The position numbers and the translations under genes were made by a program. This document shows positions 24,330 to 32,386 of a DNA stretch of 64,000 nucleotides, in pieces. Origin of the DNA: Mucilaginibacter xinganensis (GTDB lineage: Bacteria; Bacteroidota; Bacteroidia; Sphingobacteriales; Sphingobacteriaceae); NCBI GenBank assembly GCA_026225055.1, contig JAMFSA010000213.1, positions 1 to 64,000 of the forward strand. Reading direction: 5' to 3'. Each line of letters opens with the position of its first letter. The first letter of the stretch is position 1. Below the pieces are notes generated by a model. That model saw only the letters and a list, made by a program, of their open reading frames with translations, made no database searches and was not told the origin of the DNA.

Positions 24330-24713
24330 ATGATGTCAAAGGAAGAATTCTTCAATTTTCTAAAGGAGATCGGCGGTTTGATCAATATACGTCGAAAAAT
24401 GGATGGCCCGCTATGCAATTATGGCTGCGAATGCAGTGATGGTTGGCTTGAATTGATCGCTGAACTTATCCAGGAACTTGTCGACGCGGGATGGACACGC
24501 GAGATCCGGCAGATCAAGGAAAAGTTTGGCGGCCTGCGTTTTTATGCGGACGGATTGCCCCATAGCGGAATTGAAATCGTTGGGAAATACGAAAGGCGCT
24601 CATTTACGATTTGTGAGATTTGTGGAAGTACTGATCAAGTAAGATTATGCGGCACCCGATGGGTAAAAACGCTATGTGACCAATGCCAGCCGCCATGCAA
24701 CGTTAGTATTTGA
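24330..24713 (+). CDS. Small protein with a C-terminal zinc-ribbon-like end
   Basis: The protein (127 aa) is polar with an N-terminal helical half (ELIAELIQELVDAGW) and a conserved-looking core (IKEKFGGLRFYADG). The end has the Cys pairs CEIC and CDQC (residues ~96-118), which can bind one zinc ion, and a Cys pair earlier (CNYGCEC). Proteins of this pattern occur in phages and mobile elements. Its role is unknown. The promoter at 24288-24325 drives it. An alternative ATG (24333) is 3 bases downstream. Confidence 0.65.
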   Translation: MMSKEEFFNFLKEIGGLINIRRKMDGPLCNYGCECSDGWLELIAELIQELVDAGWTREIRQIKEKFGGLRFYADGLPHSGIEIVGKYERRSFTICEICGSTDQVRLCGTRWVKTLCDQCQPPCNVSI

Positions 24714-24750
24714 TCGAGTTCCGGTACGTTCAAAGAGTTTGCAAACATTT

Positions 24751-24963
24751 ATGGAACAAGTAAATTATATCACATTACCCATCAAACGCGGTAAACTTCC
24801 AGCCAATTTCGAGAATATGACCATCGAAGAGATAAAAGCTTGGGAAAGAACTATGCAAAAAGAAGCAGGGGTGTATTTATTCTCTATCGGACAGCCTCTA
24901 GTTTACGAAAAAGATGGAATTATGATATCGCAATTCGCCAACGGTTCCATTTCATCGATTTGA
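24751..24963 (+). CDS. Small hypothetical protein, 70 aa
   Basis: The ATG at 24751 is chosen because the upstream part of the frame (24676-24750) overlaps the previous gene and is less protein-like. The product is mixed-charge with a basic/Pro start (LPIKRGKLPANF) and a helical middle (IEEIKAWERTMQKEAG) followed by beta-like segments (VYLFSIGQPLVYEKDGIMI). No family is recognised. It probably shares the transcript of the preceding gene. Confidence 0.5.
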   Translation: MEQVNYITLPIKRGKLPANFENMTIEEIKAWERTMQKEAGVYLFSIGQPLVYEKDGIMISQFANGSISSI

Positions 24964-25032
24964 CAGAGAGCTAACACAACACATTTATACAAGGGCTGCC
25001 CTTTCCGGCTGCCTTTTTCATTTCAACATATC

Positions 25033-25368
25033 ATGGATATTCGTTTCAATCCCGGCCGGTCCACCCCCGAGCCTGACCTCAGTCTTATGTCCGATCCGTT
25101 CGAGATTATGCTCGAGGCAGAAGGCCGGGATCTGTTGGGCGCAAGGTATGATTACATAGCAGAATTACTCGAAGAAGCCTTCGAGGATGTTTACAGCAAA
25201 CTCTTTGCCTCCGGCAGGTTGCATTATGAGATCATCAATCTGATTAGCCTTTCAACGCCGGTAATGAATGACTTTGGCTTTCCCCGGAGACCAAATAATA
25301 AGGCGCTTAAGCGGTCCATTATCGCCATTATGGACAATTACATCAATACTTATGGAAGAAACCCGTGA
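25033..25368 (+). CDS. Hypothetical protein preceding the coupling protein
   Basis: The protein (111 aa) is acidic in its N-terminal two thirds (EAFEDVYSKLF) and cytosolic. It overlaps the start of the VirD4-like gene by 17 bases, which suggests a functional link to the coupling protein, for example as an adaptor. No family is recognised. Start at the ATG at 25033, preceded by TTCATTTCAACATATC with no strong ribosome-binding site. Confidence 0.6.
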   Translation: MDIRFNPGRSTPEPDLSLMSDPFEIMLEAEGRDLLGARYDYIAELLEEAFEDVYSKLFASGRLHYEIINLISLSTPVMNDFGFPRRPNNKALKRSIIAIMDNYINTYGRNP

Positions 25369-27352
25369 CCAGCAGAAGATCCATGGCTTCCTGCAATGTG
25401 GGATCTATATCTCCATCGCGCTGGAAGCCTGTGTATTCATTTACAAGCAAGCCCCTATCTGGGGCTTTTTTTATGTACCGCTCGAAAAGTTTAGTCATAT
25501 ATTGATCTATCACCAGCCGATTTATAGCAAGCTGGCTACATTCTTTTTGATCTGCCTGGTCAGTATCGGAACGGTCGCTAAAAAGCAGGTCGACCTGGAT
25601 CACAAAAAGCATATCGCCTATCCTTTGGCCCTGGGCTTGCTCCTGTTTTTTGGCAGCATTTTTTATTTGCACCGGGCGTCGACACTTGCATTTACGTGGA
25701 CAACCTGGTTCGACTTACTGTATCTGATCTGCTCATTTATAGGCGCCTTGCTGACCAGCGTGGCGATGGATAACATTTCCAAGATCATTCGCTCCGGTTT
25801 GGGCAAGGATAAATGGAACGTGGAGGGTGAGAGTTTCATGCAGGCCGTGAAGCCGATCGTTACACCCTACTCGGTTAACATCCCGACACAGTTTTATTTT
25901 AAGAATAAGATCTGGAACGGCTGGATCAATTTGGTTAATCCCTTTCGCGGCACGATCCTGATCGGCACACCAGGCTCGGGTAAGAGTTTTGGCATTGTCA
26001 ACCCCTTCATTAGGCAACTGATCGCCAAAGAATTCTGTTGCTGCGTTTATGATTTCAAATATCCCGACTTAGGGAAGATCGCCTATTATCATTATTTGCT
26101 GGCAAAACAATCGGGGAAATGTTCAAACCATAATTTCTATGTCATCAACCTGAACGATGTCGAAAAAAGCTGCCGCACTAATCCCTGGCGCAGTGATTAC
26201 TTGAACACGCTGGCGGACGCTTCGGAAAGCGCCGAAGCACTGGTTGAGGCACTAAAGAAAGGCGATAAATCCGGCGGCAGCGACCAGTTCTTTACGCAAT
26301 CAGCTATAAATTTCCTAGCTGCTTGTATCTTCTTTTTCTCCAAATACGAAGGCGGCAAGTATTCCAGCCTGCCGCATGTCCTCTCCTTTTTGAACCGGAG
26401 CTACGGCGAGATTTTCGATACGCTTTTCACCGAACCGGAACTCGTTTCGCTGCTATCACCATTTAGAAGCGCTTATTTGGAAAAAGCATTTCCGCAACTG
26501 GAGGGGCAGGTTGGTACGCTGAAGATCTTTATCAGCAGGCTGGCGACCAAGGAAACCTTCTGGGTGTTTTCCGGCGACGATTTCAATCTAAAAATATCTG
26601 ATATTAATTCTCCGTCAACATTGGTTTTGGCGAACGACCCGAATACCCAGAACATTAACAGCGCTTGTTATTCGATCATCTTAAACCGGCTAACTAAACT
26701 GATCAATAGCAAAGGCAACCTTCCCTCGGCATTAATTATCGATGAAGTACCCACCCTGTTTGTCCACAAGGTCGAAAACCTGATTGCCACTGCGCGCAGT
26801 AACAAAGTGGCCGTTTTGCTGGGACTGCAGGAGATCCCGCAGTTCCAGCAGCAATACGGTAAAGACACGGCCGCAACGATCACAGCGGTAGTCGGTAATG
26901 TCCTTGCCGGCTCCGTTAGAAATAAAGAGACTTTAGACTGGCTCGAACGCCTTTTTGGCAAATCCAAGCAAATTGGCGAGGGCCTTTCCATCGACCGGAA
27001 CAAAACTTCAACTTCGCTCAATGAAAAGCTGGAGGCGTTGATACCCGCCGGTAAAATGGCCTCGCTTAACACAGGCGAAATGGTTGGGCTCATCGCCGCC
27101 GACGTGCAGGAAACCTATACCGGTAAGTTTGAAACTTCAGCCATTAATTGCCGGATTAACCTGGATCAGAAAGCATTGCAAGTTGAAGAAGCCGGCTATA
27201 AGCCGCTTCCCGCCTATTATGACTTCCATGGCAAAAAAGACGAAGTGCTGCGCCACAATTTCCTGCGCATCAACAAAGAGATCGATGACCTGATCCATGC
27301 TTTTAAAAAGCCGGTCATTACTAACCCCTCCAAAGCCACCTTTAAAACCTGA
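25352..27352 (+). CDS. VirD4-type coupling protein (TraG/TraD family)
   Basis: The protein (666 aa) has about four membrane segments in its first 165 residues, then an ATPase domain with Walker A GTPGSGKS (205-212) and Walker B ALIIDEVP (about 459-466). It is the type IV coupling protein that brings the relaxase-DNA complex to the channel; in CTn elements this is often called MobC. The start at the ATG at 25352 is preferred over the upstream in-frame ATG-less part, because the 111-residue gene ends here and coupled overlap is the rule in this operon. Confidence 0.9.
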   Translation: MEETRDQQKIHGFLQCGIYISIALEACVFIYKQAPIWGFFYVPLEKFSHILIYHQPIYSKLATFFLICLVSIGTVAKKQVDLDHKKHIAYPLALGLLLFFGSIFYLHRASTLAFTWTTWFDLLYLICSFIGALLTSVAMDNISKIIRSGLGKDKWNVEGESFMQAVKPIVTPYSVNIPTQFYFKNKIWNGWINLVNPFRGTILIGTPGSGKSFGIVNPFIRQLIAKEFCCCVYDFKYPDLGKIAYYHYLLAKQSGKCSNHNFYVINLNDVEKSCRTNPWRSDYLNTLADASESAEALVEALKKGDKSGGSDQFFTQSAINFLAACIFFFSKYEGGKYSSLPHVLSFLNRSYGEIFDTLFTEPELVSLLSPFRSAYLEKAFPQLEGQVGTLKIFISRLATKETFWVFSGDDFNLKISDINSPSTLVLANDPNTQNINSACYSIILNRLTKLINSKGNLPSALIIDEVPTLFVHKVENLIATARSNKVAVLLGLQEIPQFQQQYGKDTAATITAVVGNVLAGSVRNKETLDWLERLFGKSKQIGEGLSIDRNKTSTSLNEKLEALIPAGKMASLNTGEMVGLIAADVQETYTGKFETSAINCRINLDQKALQVEEAGYKPLPAYYDFHGKKDEVLRHNFLRINKEIDDLIHAFKKPVITNPSKATFKT

Positions 27353-27354
27353 AT

Positions 27355-27774
27355 ATGATAAATCCATCAGAAGAATTGATCGGTCAGCAGGTACTGGTAC
27401 ATCCGCAGCTGACCAGCGACCCTGCCGGGAAGTCCGGGCAGGTCGGTATCATTACCGGCACCGAACTCGAAAACGATAACATTTATGTCGGTTTTGGAAA
27501 ACAAGGGCAAGGGCTTTACGGCACCGATGCCCTCCTTATCTTACGCGGCGCCGAACAACTTAAGCAAACTTTACAAGAACATAAATCCAGCTTAAGTTTT
27601 GAAGATCATAAAGCGCTGTTCCAGATCGCGCTACTCAAAGAGTTCCGCCCGACAACCGCTAATATTAAAACAGCGATGTCGCTGGCGCTACAAAGCGAAA
27701 CGGTGCGCAATTTCAGTATGCGTTCCATAGAGGATGCGCTTGGCCTCAGCCGGCACCAATCCATGGAGCGATGA
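27355..27774 (+). CDS. Hypothetical element protein, 139 aa
   Basis: The protein (139 aa) has a beta-rich N-terminal half (LIGQQVLVHPQ ... GIITGTELENDNIYVGFG) resembling an SH3-like fold, and a helical C-terminal half rich in Leu and Gln. It starts 3 bases after the coupling-protein stop and overlaps the M23 gene by 4 (ATGA), so it belongs to the transfer operon. Its function is unknown. Confidence 0.65.
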   Translation: MINPSEELIGQQVLVHPQLTSDPAGKSGQVGIITGTELENDNIYVGFGKQGQGLYGTDALLILRGAEQLKQTLQEHKSSLSFEDHKALFQIALLKEFRPTTANIKTAMSLALQSETVRNFSMRSIEDALGLSRHQSMER

Positions 27775-28196
27775 CCAGGCTAATCCTCGCATTTTGCTGC
27801 TGCCTGCCGCTTAAACATTTGCACTTAAACTCCGCTTACGGCTATCGCGTCCATCCCGTTACCAGGCAGTTCCGATTTCATAATGGCATCGATCTATTGG
27901 CCGGGCAAGACACTGTTTTCGCCATTATGGACGGAAGCGCCACGATCAGTTACGATCAATTTTTAGGCATCTATATCAAGTTAAGCGACGGTCATTTGAT
28001 ATGCACTTACGGCCATTTATCGGCTATATTAATTGGGGCCGGGCCGGTAGCTTGCGGCGATCCGATAGCCATTACCGGCGCTACAGGAAGAGTAACCGGC
28101 GAACACCTTCACTTTAGTATCAGCTATGACGGCGAGTCTCTCGACCCTTTAAAATTTCTTTATCAATTAACGATCAAATCCAATAATCATGAGTAA
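27771..28196 (+). CDS. M23 family metallopeptidase
   Basis: The protein (141 aa) is a short LytM-type peptidase domain with the zinc motif HNGIDL (HxxxD) and HLHFS (HxH). Such peptidases cut cell-wall peptides. In a conjugative operon it probably opens the peptidoglycan for the machine, a job done in other elements by a lytic transglycosylase. The first 20 residues are hydrophobic (LILAFCCCLPL) and may be a signal peptide. It overlaps both neighbours. Confidence 0.87.
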   Translation: MTRLILAFCCCLPLKHLHLNSAYGYRVHPVTRQFRFHNGIDLLAGQDTVFAIMDGSATISYDQFLGIYIKLSDGHLICTYGHLSAILIGAGPVACGDPIAITGATGRVTGEHLHFSISYDGESLDPLKFLYQLTIKSNNHE

Positions 28197-29238
28197 CAAC
28201 TTCAAACCCCTCAGCGAACAAATCGCAGGCCGACTTATCGAACAACTCAAAGAAGGCAATTCGATCTTCCAAAAAAATGATGCCCAACCGCTCATCATGC
28301 CCTTTAACGCCAGCACCGGGAAGAACTACCGCGGCGCGCCGGCATTGGTCCTGTTGTTGAAACAGGAACCCGACCCGCGCTGGATGACCCTGGAACAAGG
28401 CAATTTTAAAAAGAACAACGTCCTGAAAGACGAAAAGGGTACCCTGATCAGCTTTTACAAGACGCGAGAGATGCAGCCCGAAATGAAAGAGGGCCAACCG
28501 GTCCTCAAAGAAAATGGTAAACCCAAAATGGTATCAGTGAAATTAGATGAGCCGGTGTTAACGACTGCTTTTGTCTTCAATGCGAAACAGCTAAAAGACA
28601 TGCCAGAACTTGCACCAGTCCTTGCGGAACGCGTCGGCGCGCCAACAGATGAAAGAATAAAAAACATAATTACCAATAGCGGCCTCAGTACAGATAAGTC
28701 AGGCGATAGCCCACAAGCCGCGCTAAGAGCTATTACTGAAAATATCATTGCCAAAAAGCCGAACGAGTCTTCTACTAAAGATGCATTGAAAGCCAATATT
28801 GCGGCGCTGTTCATAAGTGCAGAATTAAACCTACCGTTCAAACTGGGCGATCATGCCGGCTATGTCCAGTCCTGGTCGCAGCTGATCAAAGAAGAACCGG
28901 CCGAGTTATTTAAAGCTGCCAACGATGCGCAATACTTAGCGGATAAAGTGCTCGGCTTTGAAAAAAAAAGAGCCAACGAACAACAGGCGACAGCGACGCT
29001 GAATAAAGGCGATGTGATCGCTTACAAAGGCGATACCATCAAAGTGCTGGCTATCCTGAAAGGCAAGACCGCCCAGGTCGAAAATGGCGACGGCGCTAAA
29101 TTCAAGGTGGGTCCGAATGACGGCTTATACACCGCTTTGGTGGCTGCCAAAAATAATCAACAAGAAACAGCCGTAGTACGTGAAATGGCGCCAGCGGCTG
29201 AAAAGGAAATTGAAAACAATTATGCGATTGCCCGATGA
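28189..29238 (+). CDS. ArdC-like antirestriction protein without the HEXXH motif
   Basis: The protein (349 aa) has an ArdC N-terminal domain: FKPLSEQIAGRLIEQLKEG, PLIMPFNASTGKNYRG and GTLISFYKTRE match ssDNA-binding ArdC proteins that protect incoming DNA. The second half has the later part of the zincin-like domain (HAGYVQSWSQLIKEEPAELFKAANDAQYLAD) but the HEXXH metal motif is missing. The C-terminal 80 residues are an unrelated Lys/Asp-rich segment (KGDVIAYKGDTIKVLAILKG). It probably binds ssDNA but lacks peptidase activity. Confidence 0.75.
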   Translation: MSNNFKPLSEQIAGRLIEQLKEGNSIFQKNDAQPLIMPFNASTGKNYRGAPALVLLLKQEPDPRWMTLEQGNFKKNNVLKDEKGTLISFYKTREMQPEMKEGQPVLKENGKPKMVSVKLDEPVLTTAFVFNAKQLKDMPELAPVLAERVGAPTDERIKNIITNSGLSTDKSGDSPQAALRAITENIIAKKPNESSTKDALKANIAALFISAELNLPFKLGDHAGYVQSWSQLIKEEPAELFKAANDAQYLADKVLGFEKKRANEQQATATLNKGDVIAYKGDTIKVLAILKGKTAQVENGDGAKFKVGPNDGLYTALVAAKNNQQETAVVREMAPAAEKEIENNYAIAR

Positions 29239-29990
29239 GAAAGGAAGTATTTGAAGAGGAAGATATCCCTATTGCCGAATTTGAAAACCTCGGCCTTTCC
29301 AAAGACGGCCGGATCAATCTCGGTGAGCATGACCTTAAGGCTTTACTTACCGGCGGGCGTACCGAACTGCTCCATTTGCATAACATGGAGGATGACGATG
29401 TCAAGATTTTCAGCCTGGATGCCAAACTCTCGCTGAAAAGAAATGAGCAAGACGGGCTTGACCTGATGATCCACCCCGTATACAGAAGAGCCATGACGCC
29501 TGCTTATGTGACCGATGAAGAAGCCTTAAAACTGTCCGGCGGCGAACTATCGACCCTCAACAAAACGATCGACATTGAAGGCCGCAAACGAGAGGTTCTG
29601 ATCGAATTTGATAAGGATACACAAGAGTTTGTGACCACGGACACCGAGCGGATCCTGGCACCGGACTTTGTCAATAACGAAGAACTCACGCCCGAACAAA
29701 AACGACGTTTCAAAAAAGGCCAGGAAGTTGAATTGCAGGATGGCACCAGGTTCCGCTATTCCGCCACGGCCTCCGAAGGCATGCGTTCCAACCGGCTGCA
29801 CCTGATCGCCTCGCTCCTCATTGACGGCGGTTTGAGCTATATTCTTTACAAAGGACTGAAAACTCTGAGCAATAAAAAAGAGGATAAAGTAAGCGAGGAT
29901 TACAGCCGGGGGTATTATCATGCGCTCGAAGACATGAAGATCCGCCAGGTCAAAAACCGCATGTCCGGCCAAAACGCACCATCCCGCTGA
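29235..29990 (+). CDS. DUF4099/DUF3945-like element protein
   Basis: The protein (251 aa) is acidic and starts with EEEDIPIAEFENLGLSKDG, followed by LLTGGRTELLHL, which is the DUF4099 pattern of Bacteroidetes element proteins. It then repeats a block twice (DLMIHPVYRRAMTPAYVTDEE and EFVTTDTERILAPDFVNNEE-like units) typical of DUF3945. A stretch with a hydrophobic segment near LHLIASLLIDGGLSYILYKG could be a membrane helix. It overlaps both neighbours. Its function is unknown. Confidence 0.65.
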   Translation: MRKEVFEEEDIPIAEFENLGLSKDGRINLGEHDLKALLTGGRTELLHLHNMEDDDVKIFSLDAKLSLKRNEQDGLDLMIHPVYRRAMTPAYVTDEEALKLSGGELSTLNKTIDIEGRKREVLIEFDKDTQEFVTTDTERILAPDFVNNEELTPEQKRRFKKGQEVELQDGTRFRYSATASEGMRSNRLHLIASLLIDGGLSYILYKGLKTLSNKKEDKVSEDYSRGYYHALEDMKIRQVKNRMSGQNAPSR

Positions 29991-30592
29991 TGAACTACTT
30001 GGAAATGCTGGACGTTCATCATCGCGTCCAGCACTTCTTCCAAACTCATATAACTTTTTCGGGCGGAACCCTGAGTTTTAAGCAAGGTGAGTACTTCGAG
30101 CACGTAAACCGCGATTTTCACCGTATCCCCATAACAGAAAGCCAATGGATGGCTGGTGACATCAAATTTGCGACAAATGTTTTTATCTCCGGCTCCGCTA
30201 TCGATGCCCTCGCTTGGCTCAGCGTGCACCATCAACGCTACCGCCAGCTCGATAACCTATGTTTTATCAGCATCGGCGCAGTGCCCTTTAAATCCCATGC
30301 AGAAATCATCCAAAAATATAAGCAAAAAAAGCTCCATTTCATCTTTAGCAACGACCCATTGGGCACCATCTGTGATCTCAAATTCGCTTCTTACATCCGC
30401 AACAAATCCTTAAAGATCAGCTACAACGACCACAAATTCGAGGTTATTTTTGAAAACAAATTTTATGTTTTTGAGCAGCTTAGCCTCAACACCCTCGAAA
30501 AAGCTAGTGGATACAATTTCCTGTTCCGCACCCATAAAGCCAAAAACGCCAGCACCTTTTATGAACAACTCCGAAACCGACATCCAACTTAG
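29990..30592 (+). CDS. Degenerate TOPRIM-like protein
   Basis: The protein (200 aa) resembles DUF3991/TOPRIM proteins of Bacteroidetes elements. The FISGSAIDALAWL segment corresponds to the TOPRIM acidic motif with Glu replaced by Gly, and FIFSNDPLG corresponds to the D-x-D motif with the first Asp replaced by Ser. The catalytic acids therefore appear to be lost. The rest is basic and helical. It starts one base before the stop of its neighbour (TGATG) and overlaps the PH-domain gene by 32 bases. Confidence 0.5.
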   Translation: MNYLEMLDVHHRVQHFFQTHITFSGGTLSFKQGEYFEHVNRDFHRIPITESQWMAGDIKFATNVFISGSAIDALAWLSVHHQRYRQLDNLCFISIGAVPFKSHAEIIQKYKQKKLHFIFSNDPLGTICDLKFASYIRNKSLKISYNDHKFEVIFENKFYVFEQLSLNTLEKASGYNFLFRTHKAKNASTFYEQLRNRHPT

Positions 30593-31022
30593 GCCCTCGC
30601 CTATCTTTGCCTTTTTCAAGATCATCCCTTTCATTATTTGCGCCATCGTCTTTATCTGGTTAGCTAACCGCTATTTTCCCATGCCGATATGGCTAAGTGT
30701 GTTCAGCACGACTTTCGCGATATACCGCTATATATTTATCCGGCGGGTTATATATCTCGTTACACCGCAATATATCCGTATAACCAAAGGCATCTTCTTC
30801 AAACAGATCGATACCGTCGAGTTATTCCGGGTGAAGGATTATATCATCACCGAACCTTTCTTAATGCAAGTATTCAAACTGATGGATCTTCACCTCAAAA
30901 CCACAGATCCGGGAAATCCTATCCTTTGGCTGCGCGGCATCCCCCAATCCGACATTATCGACATCATCCGAGAACGCGTCCTTGAAACACGGAAACACAA
31001 CCAGATTATTGAAATCAATTGA
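30561..31022 (+). CDS. Bacterial PH-domain membrane protein
   Basis: The protein (153 aa) has two membrane segments (about 17-60) and a cytosolic bacterial PH domain (bPH_2/YdbT type) with YLVTPQYIRITKGIFFKQIDTVELFRVKDY (from about residue 65). Such domains occur in small envelope proteins whose partners are mostly unknown. It overlaps the upstream gene by 32 bases and is followed one base later by a small membrane protein, so the two may act together. I chose the ATG at 30561. Confidence 0.75.
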   Translation: MNNSETDIQLRPSPIFAFFKIIPFIICAIVFIWLANRYFPMPIWLSVFSTTFAIYRYIFIRRVIYLVTPQYIRITKGIFFKQIDTVELFRVKDYIITEPFLMQVFKLMDLHLKTTDPGNPILWLRGIPQSDIIDIIRERVLETRKHNQIIEIN

Positions 31023-31023
31023 T

Positions 31024-31242
31024 ATGAAATACACGATTCATTTTCTACTCACCTGCTTCATCTCCACCGGCGCATTATTAGGCGCCACCAAAGCGGCTAA
31101 TCCCTACCCTTACTTCACGGTTATGATTGTTGTCTGGACATTATTTGCCTGGCGGGCGTTCTTTGGAAATAGAAGGAAATCCAATTGCTCCTCCCGGGAA
31201 GAGGCGTTTAGGGAATACATGCGCTCAAAAATGGATGATTAA
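31024..31242 (+). CDS. Small two-helix membrane protein, paralogue of 4665-4892
   Basis: The protein (72 aa) has a hydrophobic N-terminal segment, the LLGAT...NPYPYF turn, a second hydrophobic segment and a polar tail with EYMRSK. It matches the protein at 4665-4892 in all these places. It is the last gene of the apparent element operon, starting one base after the PH-domain gene. A function in the envelope is likely, but unknown. Confidence 0.6.
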   Translation: MKYTIHFLLTCFISTGALLGATKAANPYPYFTVMIVVWTLFAWRAFFGNRRKSNCSSREEAFREYMRSKMDD

Positions 31243-31263
31243 AAAGCAACCGGGCCTTTTGTA

Positions 31264-31713
31264 TTATGGCAAGGGATGCCATTTAAGCGTCTTACCAAAC
31301 AAAGGTACACCTTTAAATACCCTCATATAAAGCAATCCATCCTTTAGCTCCAGGTTGACATCGTAGCTGTTCCCATCATTGAAATTATAGATCTTACCAT
31401 TCACCCATTTGCCATCTTTATACACTAAGCCGCTGATGAGCGTATAATCTTTCAATGGTCTTGAACGCAGCGCGGGATCAGGATTATGGATGTCTTTCTT
31501 ATAGGTTTTGCCATCGGCTTCCAGCAACTGCCTGCCATACAGCATCTTGGCGTAATATGTGTCTCCGGCTTTTAACAGTTGCATCCGGCCACCTTTTTCT
31601 TCGGTTTCCCAAATACGCAGGATGGAATCGGCACGCACCTTTGGGTCAGTTTGCGCCTTTGCATGGCATAGGCCGAACGTGGCTGTAATAAAAAGAAAGA
31701 ATAATTTTTTCAT
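31264..31713 (-). CDS. DUF2147 secreted protein
   Basis: The protein (149 aa) has a signal peptide (about 1-20, ending HAKAQ) and a mature domain with ILRIWETEEKGGRMQLL and YNFNDGNSYDVNLELKDGLLYMR, the DUF2147 pattern. DUF2147 proteins are periplasmic beta-barrel-like lipocalin relatives. It is on the minus strand and converges on the small membrane protein at 31242. The palindrome at 31731-31748 lies in its promoter region. The role is unknown. Confidence 0.88.
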   Translation of the reverse strand: MKKLFFLFITATFGLCHAKAQTDPKVRADSILRIWETEEKGGRMQLLKAGDTYYAKMLYGRQLLEADGKTYKKDIHNPDPALRSRPLKDYTLISGLVYKDGKWVNGKIYNFNDGNSYDVNLELKDGLLYMRVFKGVPLFGKTLKWHPLP

Positions 31714-31730
31714 AGCTGACAGGATAAACT

Positions 31731-31748
31731 TATACCTAAGCAGGTATA
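31731..31748. promoter_or_regulatory. Palindrome TATACCT-AAGC-AGGTATA
   Basis: A perfect 7-bp inverted repeat around four bases lies 18 bases upstream of the DUF2147 start (31713) and 115 bases before the EXPERA gene start. It could be an operator shared by the divergent pair or a hairpin in one leader. Confidence 0.4.
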
Positions 31749-31863
31749 GGCAATATATAAATTTTATGAGTTATGTAAGTTTTGTGCCTGTCCTATTTTC
31801 AAAAAAGCTGGTCAGACTGAATTGTTTTTTACCTATTTTCATTGCAAAATAATAATTCATCCT

Positions 31864-32382
31864 ATGCAGCCCTTGCCATTATCCAAACGTCCGTTAGACA
31901 TTGCCCTGATCATATTCTTTTGTGTCAACCTGTTTTTCATCACATATATCGTTGACCTCGAGCAGTTGGTCATCCCCAATGCGGATCATTTCCAATATCC
32001 CGCCTGGCCGCCGGCAAAGATGGTAGACCTGGTACATTGGTACGGGCACCGCTTTGACCCGGTGCTGATCGCCAGACCGGCTTGGTGGCGGGCGACGATA
32101 TGGATAGACGCCCTGTTATTCGGCCCTTTTTACGCGGTTGCAATCTACGCCTATGCCAAAGGAAAGAACTGGATCCGTTTTGGCAGTATTGTATGGGCCT
32201 CGGTGATGCTGACCAACGTTTTTATCATTCTGTTTGAAGAAGTAAACGGGGAACACGCTTCACCGCAGCTGGCCCGTGTATTCCTGTCCAACGCTGCCTG
32301 GGTGATTTTTCCAATCATTGTTATGTACCGCATGTGGCGTTCAGTTTACCCGTTTTCGGCATCACCTTCTAAAAAACAATGA
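31864..32382 (+). CDS. EXPERA-domain membrane protein (emopamil-binding-like)
   Basis: The protein (172 aa) has four membrane segments (about 10-28, 74-92, 105-124, 145-162) and the EXPERA pattern: a charged loop with D/E between helices 1 and 2 (DLVHWYGHRFDPVLIARPAWWRA) and F-x-x-x-E near helix 3 (FIILFEEVNG). The family covers sterol isomerase-like and TMEM97-like proteins. A small substrate or sterol-like ligand is possible, unproven. It is followed 4 bases later by the SDR gene, so they form an operon. Confidence 0.8.
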   Translation: MQPLPLSKRPLDIALIIFFCVNLFFITYIVDLEQLVIPNADHFQYPAWPPAKMVDLVHWYGHRFDPVLIARPAWWRATIWIDALLFGPFYAVAIYAYAKGKNWIRFGSIVWASVMLTNVFIILFEEVNGEHASPQLARVFLSNAAWVIFPIIVMYRMWRSVYPFSASPSKKQ

Positions 32383-32386
32383 ACAG

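Noticed and set aside
24985..25020. Terminator after the 70-aa gene
   Set aside because: GGGCTGCCC and GGCTGCC look repetitive, but they do not form a convincing stem next to the T-run.
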